Of a DNA stretch of 64,000 nt, positions 19,456-30,722 are shown one piece after another; within the stretch, counting starts at the first letter, position 1, and each line of letters begins with the position of its first letter. Where the stretch lies: positions 43,553,606-43,617,605 of the forward strand of contig CAMTDV010000003.1 in NCBI GenBank assembly GCA_947069175.1, given 5' to 3'. The notes below the pieces were generated by a model. The model was not told the origin of the DNA. It worked only from the letters and a program-made list of their open reading frames with translations, and searched no databases. The position numbers and the translations under genes were made by a program. The stretch comes from Scalesia atractyloides. Lineage: Eukaryota > Streptophyta > Magnoliopsida > Asterales > Asteraceae.

Positions 19456-22356
19456 CTCCCACTGGTTACTGAACAGCCTAAGGACGAGAAACGTATAGAA
19501 GACATCCCGGTCGTCCGTGATTTTTCCGATGTATTCCCAGAGGAATTACCTGGTCTTTCACCCCATCGACAATTGGAGTTTGAAATCGAATTGGCGAACC
19601 ATGCAACTCCTATCGCCAAGGCTCCATACCGCCTAGCTCCAGCCGAGCTGCAGGAGCTGTCTACCCAACTTCAGAAGCTGTTAGAAAAGGGATTTATCCG
19701 ACCAAGCGCTTCGCCATGGGGAGCTCCAGTCCTGTTTGTCAAAAAGAAGGACGGGACCTTCCGCATGTGCATCGACTACAGGGATCTCAACAAGGTTACT
19801 GTCAAGAACCGATACCCGTTACCTCGCATCGACGATCTTTTCGACCAACTTCAAGGGTCAAGCTACTACTCCAAGATTGACCTTCGGTCCGGTTACCACC
19901 AGCTACGCGTTAGGGAGGAAGATATCGCCAAGACGGCATTTCGTACTAGGTATGGCCATTATGAGTTCTTGGTCATGCCCTTCGGTCTCACCAACGGACC
20001 TGCGGTGTTCATGGACCTCATGAACCGCGTGTGTAAACCATACCTTGACAAGTTTGTCATTGTGTTCATCGATGACATACTCATCTACTCCAAAACTGAA
20101 GAAGAATATGTTGAACATCTACGATTACTGCTAGGATTACTTCAACAGGTGAAACTATATGCCAAGCTTTCAAAGTGTGACTTCTGGATTCGGGAAGTTC
20201 AGTTTCTTGGGCATATCGTAAATGAAAAGGGTATCCACGTAGACCCTGCCAAGATTGAAGCCATCAAAAACTGGGAAGCACCCAGGACACCGACGGAGAT
20301 CCGCCAATTTTTGGGTTTGGCTGGTTACTACAGACGTTTCATCGAGGGATTTTCAAAGATCGCACAACCGCTTACTACCCTCACCCAGAAAGGCATTAAG
20401 TATGCTTGGGGTGACAAGCAGGAAGCAGCATTTCAATTGCTGAAACAGAAACTTTGCAGTGCACCCATTCTGTCCTTGCCGGAAGGGACAGATGACTTTG
20501 TAGTATATTGTGATGCTTCCATTCAGGGGTTGGGATGCGTACTCATGCAACGCGATAAGGTCATCGCGTATGCGTCCCGCCAACTGAAGGTCCACGAGAA
20601 AAACTACACAACGCATGACCTGGAATTGGGAGCAGTAGTGTTTGCACTTAAGATTTGGAGACACTACCTCTATGGAACGAAGTGCACAATCTTTACAGAC
20701 CACAAGAGCCTCCAACACATCTTTGATCAGAAGGAGTTGAACATGCGACAGCGTCGCTGGGTCGAACTCTTGAACGATTATGAGTGTGCCATTCGGTATC
20801 ACCCGGGTAAAGCTAACGTGGTAGCTGATGCCCTCAGTAGGAAGGAACACTTGAAACCTTGCCGTGTACGAGCATTACAACTCACTATTCATTCGGGGCT
20901 ACCCGAACAAATACGCGACGCCCAGTTAGAAGCAGTTAAGGAGGAAAACATCAAGGCTGAATCGGTGGGAAAAATGGAACGCGGTTGGGAAGTAAAACCC
21001 AATGGAGCCCGGTATTTCATGAATCGCATATGGGTACCTCTTTACGGAAACCTCAGAGAGCTAGTCATGGACGAAGCTCACAAATCCCGATACTCTGTCC
21101 ATCCGGGTTCGGATAAGATGTATCAAGACCTTAAAGCTGCGTATTGGTGGCCCAACATGAAAGCCGATATAGCCACCTACGTGAGTAAATGTTTGACTTG
21201 TGCAAAAGTCAAGGTAGAGTATCAAAAGCCATCAGGGCTACTTCAACAACCTGAGATCCCAGTGTGGAAATGGGATCAGATCTCGATGGATTTCATCACT
21301 AAACTCCCGCGAACTTTGGGTGGTTGCGATACCATCTGGGTAATTGTGGATCGTTTAACTAAGTCCGCACACTTCCTAGCTATTAAAAAAACAGATAAGA
21401 TGGAGAAGTTGACTCGCATCTACATTAAGGAAGTAGTTTCTTGGCACGGAGTGCCAACATCCATCATCTCAGACAGAGATGCTCGCTTCACGTCCAACTT
21501 CTGGCGGTCACTTCAGAAAGCGTTGGGAACACGCTTAGATATGAGCACAGCCTATCACCCTCAGACTGATGGTCAAAGCGAAAGTACCATACAGACCTTG
21601 GAAGACATGCTTAGGGCATGCGTAGTAGACTTCGGAAATAGTTGGGAAATTCACCTGCCTTTAGTGGAATTCTCATATAACAACAGTTATCATACGAGTA
21701 TTTCGGCAGCACCGTTTGAGGCATTATACGGTCGTAAATGTAGATCACCGGTCTGTTGGGCAGAAGTCGGTGACAGTCAACTCACAGTCCCTGAGTTAAT
21801 ACTTGAGGCTACTGAAAAGATTGTACAAATCAGAAACCACATGGCGGCGGCACGGGATCGACAGAAAAGCTACGCTGATCAACGACGCAAACCGCTCAAA
21901 TTTCAAGTAGGCGACCGCGTCCTACTAAAGGTGTCACCCTGGAAGGGTGTAATCCGCTTTGGAAAATGGGGCAAACTAAACCCACGGTACGTAGGCCCGT
22001 TTGTAATCTTGAAACCTATCGGACCCGTAGCTTATCAATTAGACCTTCCTGCCGAACTCAGTGGAGTTCACAATGTTTTTCACGTGTCAAATCTAAAGAA
22101 GTGCCTATCAGATGAAACTCTAGTCATCCCATTGGATGAGATCGAAGTGGATGAACAACTACACTTTGTGGAACAGCCTATCGAGATCATGGATCGTGAG
22201 ATCAAGACTCGAAGGCATAGCAAGATTCCGATCGTTAAAGTTCGTTGGGACTCTAAGCGTGGACCGGAGTTCACGTGGGAAAGAGAGGACCAAATGAAAA
22301 GCAATTACCCACACCTCTTCGCAACTGAGCAGCAAACTAACGATACCAACAACTAA
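19456..22356 (+). CDS. Tekay-like pol: RT, RNase H, integrase, chromodomain-like tail
   Basis: Open from 19456; the first Met is at 19573 (927 residues from there). RT: KKKDGTFRMCIDYRDLN (57-73), YHQLRV, catalytic FIDD (165-168). RNase H: D313 in YCDAS, E350, D375 in FTDHKS, D419 in VADALSR. Integrase: zinc site H502/H509/C539/C542, DDE core D572 (SMDFI), D633 (SDRDARF) and E669. A GPY/F-like stretch (NPRYVGPF, 802-809) and a C-terminal PIVKVRW...PEFTWE segment (885-901) resemble the chromodomain-like tail of Tekay elements. All key residues are present. The natural N-terminus would come from the gag-protease read-through, which the stops at 18814 and 19453 prevent. Confidence 0.95.
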   Translation, partial: LPLVTEQPKDEKRIEDIPVVRDFSDVFPEELPGLSPHRQLEFEIELANHATPIAKAPYRLAPAELQELSTQLQKLLEKGFIRPSASPWGAPVLFVKKKDGTFRMCIDYRDLNKVTVKNRYPLPRIDDLFDQLQGSSYYSKIDLRSGYHQLRVREEDIAKTAFRTRYGHYEFLVMPFGLTNGPAVFMDLMNRVCKPYLDKFVIVFIDDILIYSKTEEEYVEHLRLLLGLLQQVKLYAKLSKCDFWIREVQFLGHIVNEKGIHVDPAKIEAIKNWEAPRTPTEIRQFLGLAGYYRRFIEGFSKIAQPLTTLTQKGIKYAWGDKQEAAFQLLKQKLCSAPILSLPEGTDDFVVYCDASIQGLGCVLMQRDKVIAYASRQLKVHEKNYTTHDLELGAVVFALKIWRHYLYGTKCTIFTDHKSLQHIFDQKELNMRQRRWVELLNDYECAIRYHPGKANVVADALSRKEHLKPCRVRALQLTIHSGLPEQIRDAQLEAVKEENIKAESVGKMERGWEVKPNGARYFMNRIWVPLYGNLRELVMDEAHKSRYSVHPGSDKMYQDLKAAYWWPNMKADIATYVSKCLTCAKVKVEYQKPSGLLQQPEIPVWKWDQISMDFITKLPRTLGGCDTIWVIVDRLTKSAHFLAIKKTDKMEKLTRIYIKEVVSWHGVPTSIISDRDARFTSNFWRSLQKALGTRLDMSTAYHPQTDGQSESTIQTLEDMLRACVVDFGNSWEIHLPLVEFSYNNSYHTSISAAPFEALYGRKCRSPVCWAEVGDSQLTVPELILEATEKIVQIRNHMAAARDRQKSYADQRRKPLKFQVGDRVLLKVSPWKGVIRFGKWGKLNPRYVGPFVILKPIGPVAYQLDLPAELSGVHNVFHVSNLKKCLSDETLVIPLDEIEVDEQLHFVEQPIEIMDREIKTRRHSKIPIVKVRWDSKRGPEFTWEREDQMKSNYPHLFATEQQTNDTNN

Positions 22357-22617
22357 ATTTTCGGGACGAAAATTCTTTCAACATGGGGATGATGTGACAA
22401 CCTGGAAATTTCTCATACTTTCGCGTACCATTGTTAACTAAGTCCTTGTGCATGGCACTTGGGAATCTTTGTGCATGGCACTTAGGAACTTCTTATAACT
22501 TCGCATACCATCATAAACGAACTAACTCTTTGTGCGTGGCACTCTAAACATGTACGCTGCATTCTAAACCGCGTTTACTCAATTTTCGGGACGAAAAATC
22601 TTTCAACATGGGGATAA
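22357..22617 (+). other. Polypurine tract, with a duplicated decoy tract
   Basis: The functional tract 'caacatggggataa' ends at 22617, directly before the 3' LTR. About 225 bases upstream (22355-22405) the same block occurs: 'attttcgggacgaaaa', 'ctttcaacatggggatgatg', then TGTGACAACCTGG, a degenerate LTR start. Between them are tandem pieces of 'tttgtgcatggcactt' (two or three copies near 22443-22545). Confidence 0.75.
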
Positions 22618-25303
22618 TGTGACATCCCGGTTTTTCGGATAACTTAAATGCAATACTTGTCGAATAAATTGTATGCTACGTATTAAACGTGTACGAGTTA
22701 GTGAATACGTAATGTGCGATTATGTGATTGTTTTAGTTATAAAATATTTATAGTAAATATGTAGACAAACCAAACCAAACCAACCCAAGTCCCTTTCGGC
22801 CGCGTGCAACCCAAACCGAACCAACCCAAACCACTCTCGGCCGAGAACAAGGATCAAACCCAAACCGCAACCCATTCCCTCATCTCTTTGCGCCTATATG
22901 TACTAACACATGCATGCCCCTTCAAAACACAAAACCCTAGTGAGAAAGAAGCCGACGGCAGCCCCTTGTTCACCTCCATTCGGTCGCGAGATCAGCCCAA
23001 TTGTTCACTTCCTCGATCACAAACAGCCTACTTCATCATCATCTCTCGGTCGCAACTATCTTTGATCACCGGTTCCTCATCTCACTCACGGTTCGTTTAC
23101 CTTATCATTAAGAGATTAGAATTTATCATATGTTACAAGATCATATTCGGATACATGTGTTTTGATTTTGTTGTTTTCGGATTGTATGTTTGAATGAAAG
23201 GTTATGTTAGCCGATTTGTTAATAATGTTTGCAAGTGATGTTGTTCGAAATATGAAAATTATAGGCTGTGTTTGTTTATAAAAACTAGAGATGTTGATTA
23301 GGGTTTGCATGGATATGTTATATGTAGTGATCTATGATTAGAGAAATCAGTTCTTGATCGCCTAGGTTCATTATATCGACGGGTTATGCGAAATAGTGGT
23401 GATAGAATGCTGAAACAGTTTGCTGATTGATAGTTACAGCCGACTTCAACTGGCTGTAACTCGGTCATTAGTTGTCGAAAAACGGATTTTCTGATGTCTA
23501 GAACGTAGAGATTTGAATAACGAATCTAATGGCGCTGGATTCATATTTTTCTGAAGTCGTTTGATATATTTAAGTGGCCAAATAAGTTCAGTAACTAAAG
23601 CTGTGAAAATCCTGAAATTTTGTTAGTTGTTTATCGAGTTGGATTTCATAATCAGTAGGGAGTCGAATCATGAAATTTTTACAGCAACTAGGTATGGAAA
23701 TTTCCGGGCAACTCCAACTGGAATTTTGTTAATTGGACGATCAGTGATTTTTAAATAAAGTCTTCCGTGGACTGCAGTTAAAAAGCGACGAATCTGACTG
23801 CAGCCTAGTATATTAATATTTATGGTTAATTGGTAAAGATTTAGGACTTGGAAAATTTATATAAATTTCTACAGTATAAATGTGACCTGCTGTAAAATAA
23901 TTGTAATTTTTGGAACGTTGGAACTATTTTATAAAAATCCTAGAAAACAGCTGAATTATGAGTATTAAGCTGAAATTTGATAACTTGTGATTGCGTGCAC
24001 TAAAGTGTTGCATGGATTGGATTATGTTCATGATAAATTGTTTTGATTACTATGATCACATGAGGATACTTGCATGCATGTTTGAGTGTTAGGTATGTTG
24101 TTTGTGTGTATCACTTTGTGCGTAAATTAAGTGTAGAATTTGTATTGGTGTGTTCACACACTGACTTGAAATCAATTGGTTTGTTAGGACGCAATTAGCG
24201 GTCCCATCCCTTACAACTTCTTTGCTACACTAACCGAGCAACTAAAGGTGAGTTCACGGCCCCTAACTTTATCCGGTTTTTAAACAACAGGGGAGAAACA
24301 TGTATACACTCTTCAAACTCAATCTCTTTACGTTATACGAAATTAACGTCACATAACTATTCGGTAACTAAGTTGATGTTAATGTAATGTTATGGTCACT
24401 AAGCAGCTATATCACTTAAGTCCTCGTCAATCTCTCGGATCGTTAGTATTGGGTTTTAATAGCGGGGGAATTATAAGTAGTACTACTGGGCCCGACAAGC
24501 CCCATCCGAGCTAGTCGCGCTAGCCGACCGGGTATGGTCAACGGGTGAATAATTTGGCCTAACTTCGCCATGGTCAGTGATAGGCCTGGCAACACGGAGG
24601 CACAACAGTCAGCTTCGATCGCGAACTCTTACGTGACATAACTTTAGGCTAGCTACCTATATATGTTAACATTGAACTTAATTACGAAACAACTATATTA
24701 TCCCGGGTTAGGGATAATGGAAACAACATCATTATTATTCCGGGTTGGAATAATGGAAACAACAACTTTATTATTCCGGGTTTGGAATAATGGAACCAAC
24801 ATCATTGTTATTCCGGGTTGGGAATAATGGAACTAAATCGTTATCCCGGGTTAGGGATAACGGGGGAATCAAACTCATAACCGAACAAACGAATTTATGA
24901 AAACCTGTGAACTCACTCATCTTTAATGTTGACACTTGTTTCTTTACATGTTTCTCAGGACGCTAGGAGCTCTAGGTGCACTCACATGCATTGAACAAGA
25001 CATCTTTTATCGAGTCTCATTTACAAACATTGTTTTGGGTTTTTCATTTGTTTTGGCGTTTGTGTTGGCGCCCGTTTCACTACTTATTTTATGCTTCCGC
25101 TCAACCATAAAAACGAATGCTTCCGCTAAACATTGGTAACTAACTAAGACAATATAAAATCTACGATGAATGGTTAAACAAATGATTTTTGGAAAACGTA
25201 TTATCAAATCATATAGAATCGTTCGACGTACTAGTGTTTCAGATTCTGGTTTGTTCACACGCCTCGCGGTAAAACTCTGCAAGTGGAAATTGAGGGTGTG
25301 ACA
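22618..25303 (+). repeat. Tekay-like element 3' LTR
   Basis: It is 2,686 bp, almost identical to 13885-16572. Differences seen include a one-base deletion in 'agtg(g)agaaag' and one in the G run near 24292. Confidence 0.95.
24697..24861 (+). repeat. Five tandem palindromes with compensating changes (3' LTR)
   Basis: Same array as at 15966-16130, with all five units unchanged. Confidence 0.85.
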
Positions 25304-25548
25304 CTTAACCCTAATGCAAAACTCTCCTTATATAGAAATAAGTTTGCAACTAGGCTAGGGGTTCACCATATGGGCTGCAAATTGGTCTAGGCCCAATTCG
25401 CCTACCACTCACTAAAATTGTGTCTGGTTTAGCCCAATCACCTCTAATTAACTACTATAATACTAAGCCCACTAATTATTTATCATTTTACTAATTAGAA
25501 GATATCCAAAGACCAAATATAAGCTGTTGTCATAAATATGCACCAGCA
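25304..25548 (-). repeat. Copia-A 5' LTR, part 2 (after nested element)
   Basis: It resumes with the CTTAA duplication and 'ccctaatgcaaaactctcc', matching 4790-5020, and ends GCACCAGCA before the TATAT duplication. Confidence 0.9.
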
Positions 25549-26657
25549 TATATATATATCGTTCTTAGTATTTAGGAAAAACACTAGTTATTTAACTTAG
25601 ACTTACACATCAAAACTTTGTATAAGCATGTTTATGGCACTACTTCCTTTTTAACTTTGTAAATTCTTTGTTATTCTCATTTTAATCATGATTATATTTT
25701 TAAAAAATTTTGTCATAGTTTCCCCTAATATATCAAGTTTTCCATGTTTTTTAAAACATCTTTAAATAAAATTTCAAAACTCATCGATCAAATATTTATT
25801 CATCCTAAAAACAACCATCTTTCAAATACTTCAATTTTTCAAGAATATCAACTTTGTATAAAACTTCAACAACAAGCTCATGAACTTTCATAAACCTACT
25901 AGATCTTTAAAAAATACCCTTCATGTTCATCCATTTTTATACAAGTTTATGTTAAACTATTTTCTTTACTTTTTAAAGATAAAAAACAATGAACATGATT
26001 TTTGAAGGATTTACATAATACTAAAACACTTAAAAATCATTTTACGACCATTTTCAAGTTCATGATACTTCTTGTTTATGGATCTTGCTAGATCTATTTT
26101 TTAACAATACTTTTGCAAGATCATTTTTGTCTACAACATCAACAACAACAAAATCAACTCAAAACCACACACACACACACATATATATATATAAGTTACA
26201 ATATGTTGTTTGGGTTAGGGTTTTCTTATATTTTTATGTTTGGTTTCAAGATGATCAACTTGTAGTTCTTGTACTTATACATTATAAGAAGTAAAATGGA
26301 AGGGTCTAAACACTTCTACTAGCACAAAGGCTAGGGATGATATTGTGATGAAGATGAGAAGAGAAAAGCTTCAAATCTTGTATAAAAAGCCTTCTTGTTA
26401 ACCTCCTAAGTGTTCTTATTGTATTACCCATCGTAAAGTTATTCTATCATTCAAATATTTTATGTTATCTTGGACCCATAGGTGTTATATGCTTACTTGT
26501 GTGTGCGAAGTGTGTAGTATCCAAAACGAGTGCATTCATTAACTCTAAACAAGCCGACCGAGAGTATATTATAGCACTATAAGCATGATGTCCTATTCTT
26601 TATAGGTAAACCCTTTGGGTTTATTCTACCAAGGTTTGAATGTTATAGGCGCTACAG
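25549..26657. other. A+T-rich continuation of the old gypsy LTR
   Basis: Begins with TATATATATATC, continuing the microsatellite broken by Copia-A. No gene found; a (CA)n(TA)n run lies at about 26168-26192. A 45-base stretch near 26410 ('gtgttcttattgtattaccc') recurs, diverged, near 30152. Confidence 0.5.
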
Positions 26658-27840
26658 ATGTGACGACCCGCTCCCGCTTCCCGTTGTGTGGTCTGGGAAG
26701 ACCCTGGTGGAATGATAGAAACCGAGCAATTTTGTTCTAGGAAATCATTTAGGCTTTCACCACATGCCTTCCTACAAGTCAAAACAAGGTTTAAATTCTA
26801 TCATTCATGCTTCTAGATGTGTGGTGGGACTAAAAGACCCTGGTGGAATGATATAACCATCTTGGAAATCCTTATTGGGTCTTTCTGTGGAAAAAGTTAG
26901 AACCCTTGATTCCATGAAAGACGATTGTTTGTTTATCAAGATTGACACAAATTACGTTAGTATAACATAATGCCATACAAAACTATTTTTGCCATGCATT
27001 CGGCAATACATTCCAAATTCAAAAGCTCCAAAGGTCGAATACATGCTCAACAACTAGGGAGGGGTTAGAATACCTTGAGATACTTCATAAATCAATAATA
27101 ACACTTTGATCCCCGATTCCAACAACAAATGATGCTCCACATCTTTGGAATCTAAAGCTATGCATACCTTTCAATCATTCCAACCTTATTCAAACAGTCT
27201 CCTACGAATAAATTTCCAATAGTAGGGGAGACTGTAACAATATCAATTTTCAAAGATTATAAACTTTCGATCGTTTCTTTGAATAATAAAATTCTATAAT
27301 TTATTTACGAGTTTCATAATTTTACGACAAGCAAAAAGATATCCACAATATTTCCGGAACAAACTCTAAGTTACATATACCATTCACATGACCTAAACAA
27401 TGAGTTATAAGGGTAAAAAATGGCAACAAAAAGTGATAATACAAGTCTAGGGGCCAAAAATATCAAAAAATAAAATTCTTTTTGTCAGAAGGCCTTGTGG
27501 ACGATAATATCTAATGCCTTGTGGTTCGTAAGACATGCCCAGATGCAAAATTTTGGCATGATCACTAAGTATTGCCACCTATCTTCAAATACTGACATCT
27601 AGCATGAATTTTGCCACCTCTAATATATTTAGGACACATGTTAGGATACTAAGCATCATCATAACACAATTGGCAACACCTCCTTGATCTAAAAACACTA
27701 TAAATAGGCTCATTGTTCTTCCATTTTCTTTACACCATTCTTTTCTTTCTCACACAAACACTCTTAGAGCTTGCTTCTGCATTGAGGCCTCCATTCCTTA
27801 GTTCAAATCCTTCTTCCAAACATGTAAGTGTTTATTTTAG
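26658..27840 (+). promoter_or_regulatory. LTR-like promoter region on the plus strand
   Basis: Starts TGTGACGACCCGCTCCCG, a gypsy-LTR-like opening in plus orientation. A 'gaccctggtggaatgat' block is duplicated (about 26700 and 26840). A TATA box TATAAATA lies at 27699-27706, followed by a pyrimidine-rich start-like region (27716-27765) and a donor-like ATGTAAGTG near 27823. An inverted repeat sits at 27195-27205 and 27222-27234. The matching LTR end was not found, so the LTR identity is tentative. Confidence 0.4.
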
Positions 27841-28450
27841 TGTATTTCATTTATTTGGATAGTTATAAGCCAAAAGTCAAGCAAAATTGACTTTTGCTTT
27901 AACTTTCGGTTCCGACCTTTTCTATCATGTCAAAGTTGAAAATGAACTTTCTATGTGATCGTAATAACGAAGGTGTTAATCCCTTGCGATTACACCCTAT
28001 GATCATCACGTTCAGTAGGTGAAATGACGAGCCAAATTTTTACGAAATAAAAGTAAAAAAACGCAGAAATTGCATTTTCACGACGAATGAGTTTTTAAGT
28101 ATTAAAACTAAACATTTTGACACCAAATCAGTTTATATAACATTATAAGACATGTTTAATCATGTCTAACTTGTCATTTCTAGTTTAGAGCTCAACTCCT
28201 AGTCAAAAGTCAAGCAGTTTGACTTTCGAATCTGACCCGTTTGGTCAACCTTATGACCCAATCAAGCCGAACAATATGACCATAGTGATATACGGAATAA
28301 CCCTCTGAGGTTATACCTTATGGTCATATCGTTTGACGGGTTAAATGACGAGTCAACAATTATACTTTAAAATGTCAAAAATATCCCTTTTCGGATAAAA
28401 TGGTTTAAAACTTATATAATCTACACTTTCACATCTATACTTATCCAATA
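27838..28450. repeat. Diverged tandem duplication of about 330 bp
   Basis: The first copy, with 'agtcaagcaaaattgactttt', 'gatcgtaataacgaaggtgttaa' and 'gatcatcacgttcagtaggtgaaatgacgagcc', is echoed by the second, with 'agtcaagcagtttgacttt', 'atatacggaataaccctctgagg' and 'tcatatcgtttgacgggttaaatgacgagtc'. A promoter-proximal LTR repeat is possible. Confidence 0.6.
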
Positions 28451-29319
28451 ACATATATAAACTTGTTTGTCATGTTAGACTCGTCATACGACCCATTTGA
28501 ACCCGTGTCTACGTATACGACTAGTTAATTTCCGTGAACTAGCCATAATGGGTCAAAACACTTCAGAACACTTTCCAATCAGATTGTTAGGTTTAACCAA
28601 CCATGTTACATAAGATGCCCAACTCATATGGTTATAAACTACATTCTATCAACTCTTCGTTCAAAATCCATATTTTACGAATTTAATGGACTACCGACAG
28701 AAACTTTCGGTTTTGGACAGCATCTGTGTGGTTACTTTAACCAACCCTAATTTGGTCAAAACTTAACCAAACAAAGTAAAATCTTACATTTTGATTAAGT
28801 TCATTGAAATACGATTTTGACAATGTATGATACATCTACAAACACACACCTTTTTTTGGACCGTCAAATGTCTAAAACCAAATCGAAGGAAAACTGAATT
28901 TGTTTTGTAAAGACCAATAGTTTTGACCATTTTAAGGCTCCAAACAGAAAAAATTTCTAAATGAAAGTTGTAGAACACACTTTGATTTAGTAGACGGGGA
29001 ATATCTATAATTTTTTGACAAAATGTGCTATTTTTAATGTATTTTACAAAAACATAACAAAAAACTGCCAAAATTCTTATCTTCTAAAACATCTAAACTT
29101 CTTCAAACTTACAATGTTTCCATAACCCACATTTATCCACAAACATTATCACAATAAAATTTTAACGAACGAATCCTTATTTCTAAGCAACCATTGAGTA
29201 CCTAGTCCCCACTTTACATTTTCAAAATGTTTTGAGGTCATTCATATGTGCTAACCACTTTCTCAAATAACATGTATGGAAGATGTGTATGCTAAGTGCT
29301 CTTTGTGTGTACAACTTAT
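28451..29319. other. Noncoding A+T-rich stretch
   Basis: No gene or clear repeat found. A weak minus frame (28784-29071) has no recognisable domain. Confidence 0.5.
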
Positions 29320-30240
29320 GTGGTAAACAAAGTACAAATCGCAAGTTACATCCTTGTTCGATCCTTAAAGTACTATGTTAAATCCTTGATTGGATTTCTA
29401 AGAGTACTTTCACAAGTTCTTGGTTGGTTTCTATGCAATGTGTTTATGTAATGAAACAAAGTACAAATCCCAAATCCTTGTTGGATCTTTCTATGCAATA
29501 GTTAGATCCTTGTTGGATACTCAAAGTACTATTTAAATCCTTGAGTGGATTTCCAATAGTACTTTCACAAATTCTTTGGTGAAACAAAGTACAAGTGTTT
29601 ATGTGCAATCTAGTTTTGTGAAACAAAGTACAAATCATAAGCTAGATTCTTGTGGGATCCTCAAAGTACTATTTAAATCCTTGGTTGGATTTCTAAGAGT
29701 ACTTTCATAAGTTCTTGGTTGGTTTCTATGCAATGTGTTTATGTGCAACTTATGTAAGGAAACAAAGTACAAATCCCAAATCCTTGTTGGATCTTTCTAT
29801 GCAATAGTTAGATCCTTGTTGGATACTCAAAGTACTATTTTAAATCCTTGAGTAGATTTCTAAGAGTACTTTCACAAATTCTTTGGTGAAACAAAGTACA
29901 AGTGTTATCTAGTTTGGTGAAACAAAGTAAAATCACAAGCTAGATCCTTGTTGGATCTTCAAAGTACTATTTTAAATCCTTGATTAGATTTCTAAGAGTA
30001 CTTTCACGATTTTTTTGGTGAAACAAAGTACAAGCGGTTATGTGTAAAGTTGTGCGGTGTTATAACATAGAATAGAGTGATTTAGGATAACGAGACAAGT
30101 GTAATACGATGAGGGCATGGTGGATACACCGCTGGTACTTCCTATATATAAGTGCTCTTATTGCATTACCCCTCGTCGCGTTATTTAAATCACTTGAGGA
30201 TTCTATATTATGATGAAACAAAGTAAGGGAAACAAAGTAC
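29320..30240. repeat. Higher-order tandem repeat
   Basis: Alternating subunits built from 'gaaacaaagtacaa', 'atccttgttggat', 'caaagtactattt', 'aaatccttgrttggattt' and 'agagtactttcac'. A larger unit repeats at about 306 bases: the block 'gaaacaaagtacaaatccc' occurs at 29453 and 29759 with near-identical following sequence. Later subunits are shorter and more diverged. Confidence 0.85.
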
Positions 30241-30722
30241 AAGGTACAATTTTGTTAACACAAATTTCTTGGTTCTATACATAATTTCATCCATAATACA
30301 CTTTTGTCACAAAGTTTTACTATCAAATACGATGTGTTTCAATACTAAACTTTTTGCCATATATTGGCTACAAAAATATATTGTCACTCAACAACTTGTG
30401 TAGTTGGACAATGTATTGCAATAACAAACTTTTGCCATATATTTGGCCACAAAACATTTGTCACTTACCAATATTATTGTTGACTGTCTATTTTCACATA
30501 TGTTTCTAGTACAATTGTTTGATGATATTCAAGTGTGCTACACATAGGAATAGACCTGGGCCTTATATATCTTTTAAATTTAAAAACAATTACTTGTACT
30601 CCTTTGTGTTTTTAAAACAATATAAACAATATAATGAAACTTTAGTACCACGTGTTGTGAACAATTTGTAACGTGACTCCCTGACATTTCAGCCACAAGT
30701 TCCACGTGGTCGGGGTGTAATA
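30241..30722 (-). other. End of old gypsy 3' LTR
   Basis: Filler with 'gccatatatttggc'-like repeats. On the minus strand the text from 30722 reads TATTACACCCCGACCACG, then 'ggctgaaatgtcaggga', resembling the common LTR opening TGTYACACCCCGACC with two changes. It directly adjoins the protease remnant. Confidence 0.45.

Larger units (their letters stand above)
13885..25303 (+). mobile_element. Young Tekay-like chromovirus (Ty3/gypsy) retrotransposon
   Basis: It is 11,419 bp long with LTRs at 13885-16572 and 22618-25303. Both start TGTGACATCCCGG and end GGGTGTGACA. The target duplication is CTTAA (13880-13884 and 25304-25308). The primer site is tRNA-iMet. Order is an additional ORF, gag, protease, RT, RNase H, integrase and a chromodomain-like tail, which is the gypsy order. 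Long LTRs and the C-terminal IVKVRW...PEFTWE pattern fit the Tekay/Del chromovirus clade. Counted by eye, the LTRs differ by about a dozen substitutions and two indels in 2.7 kb, so the insertion is recent. Gag and protease nevertheless carry stops and frameshifts. Confidence 0.93.
4567..25548 (-). mobile_element. Copia-A: Sirevirus-like copia retrotransposon
   Basis: The left LTR is 4567-5020. The right LTR is 13672-13884 plus 25304-25548, split by the Tekay-like element. A perfect 5-bp target duplication TATAT lies at 4562-4566 and 25549-25553. Without the nested element the length is about 9.56 kb, normal for Sireviruses. In the minus orientation the order is LTR, iMet primer site, leader, gag with two zinc knuckles, protease, integrase, RT, RNase H, a long noncoding 3' region, polypurine tract and LTR. 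Integrase before RT is the copia order. The LTR halves differ at about 8% of positions by eye count, the oldest of the well-bounded elements. Every coding part carries stops or frameshifts. Confidence 0.9.
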
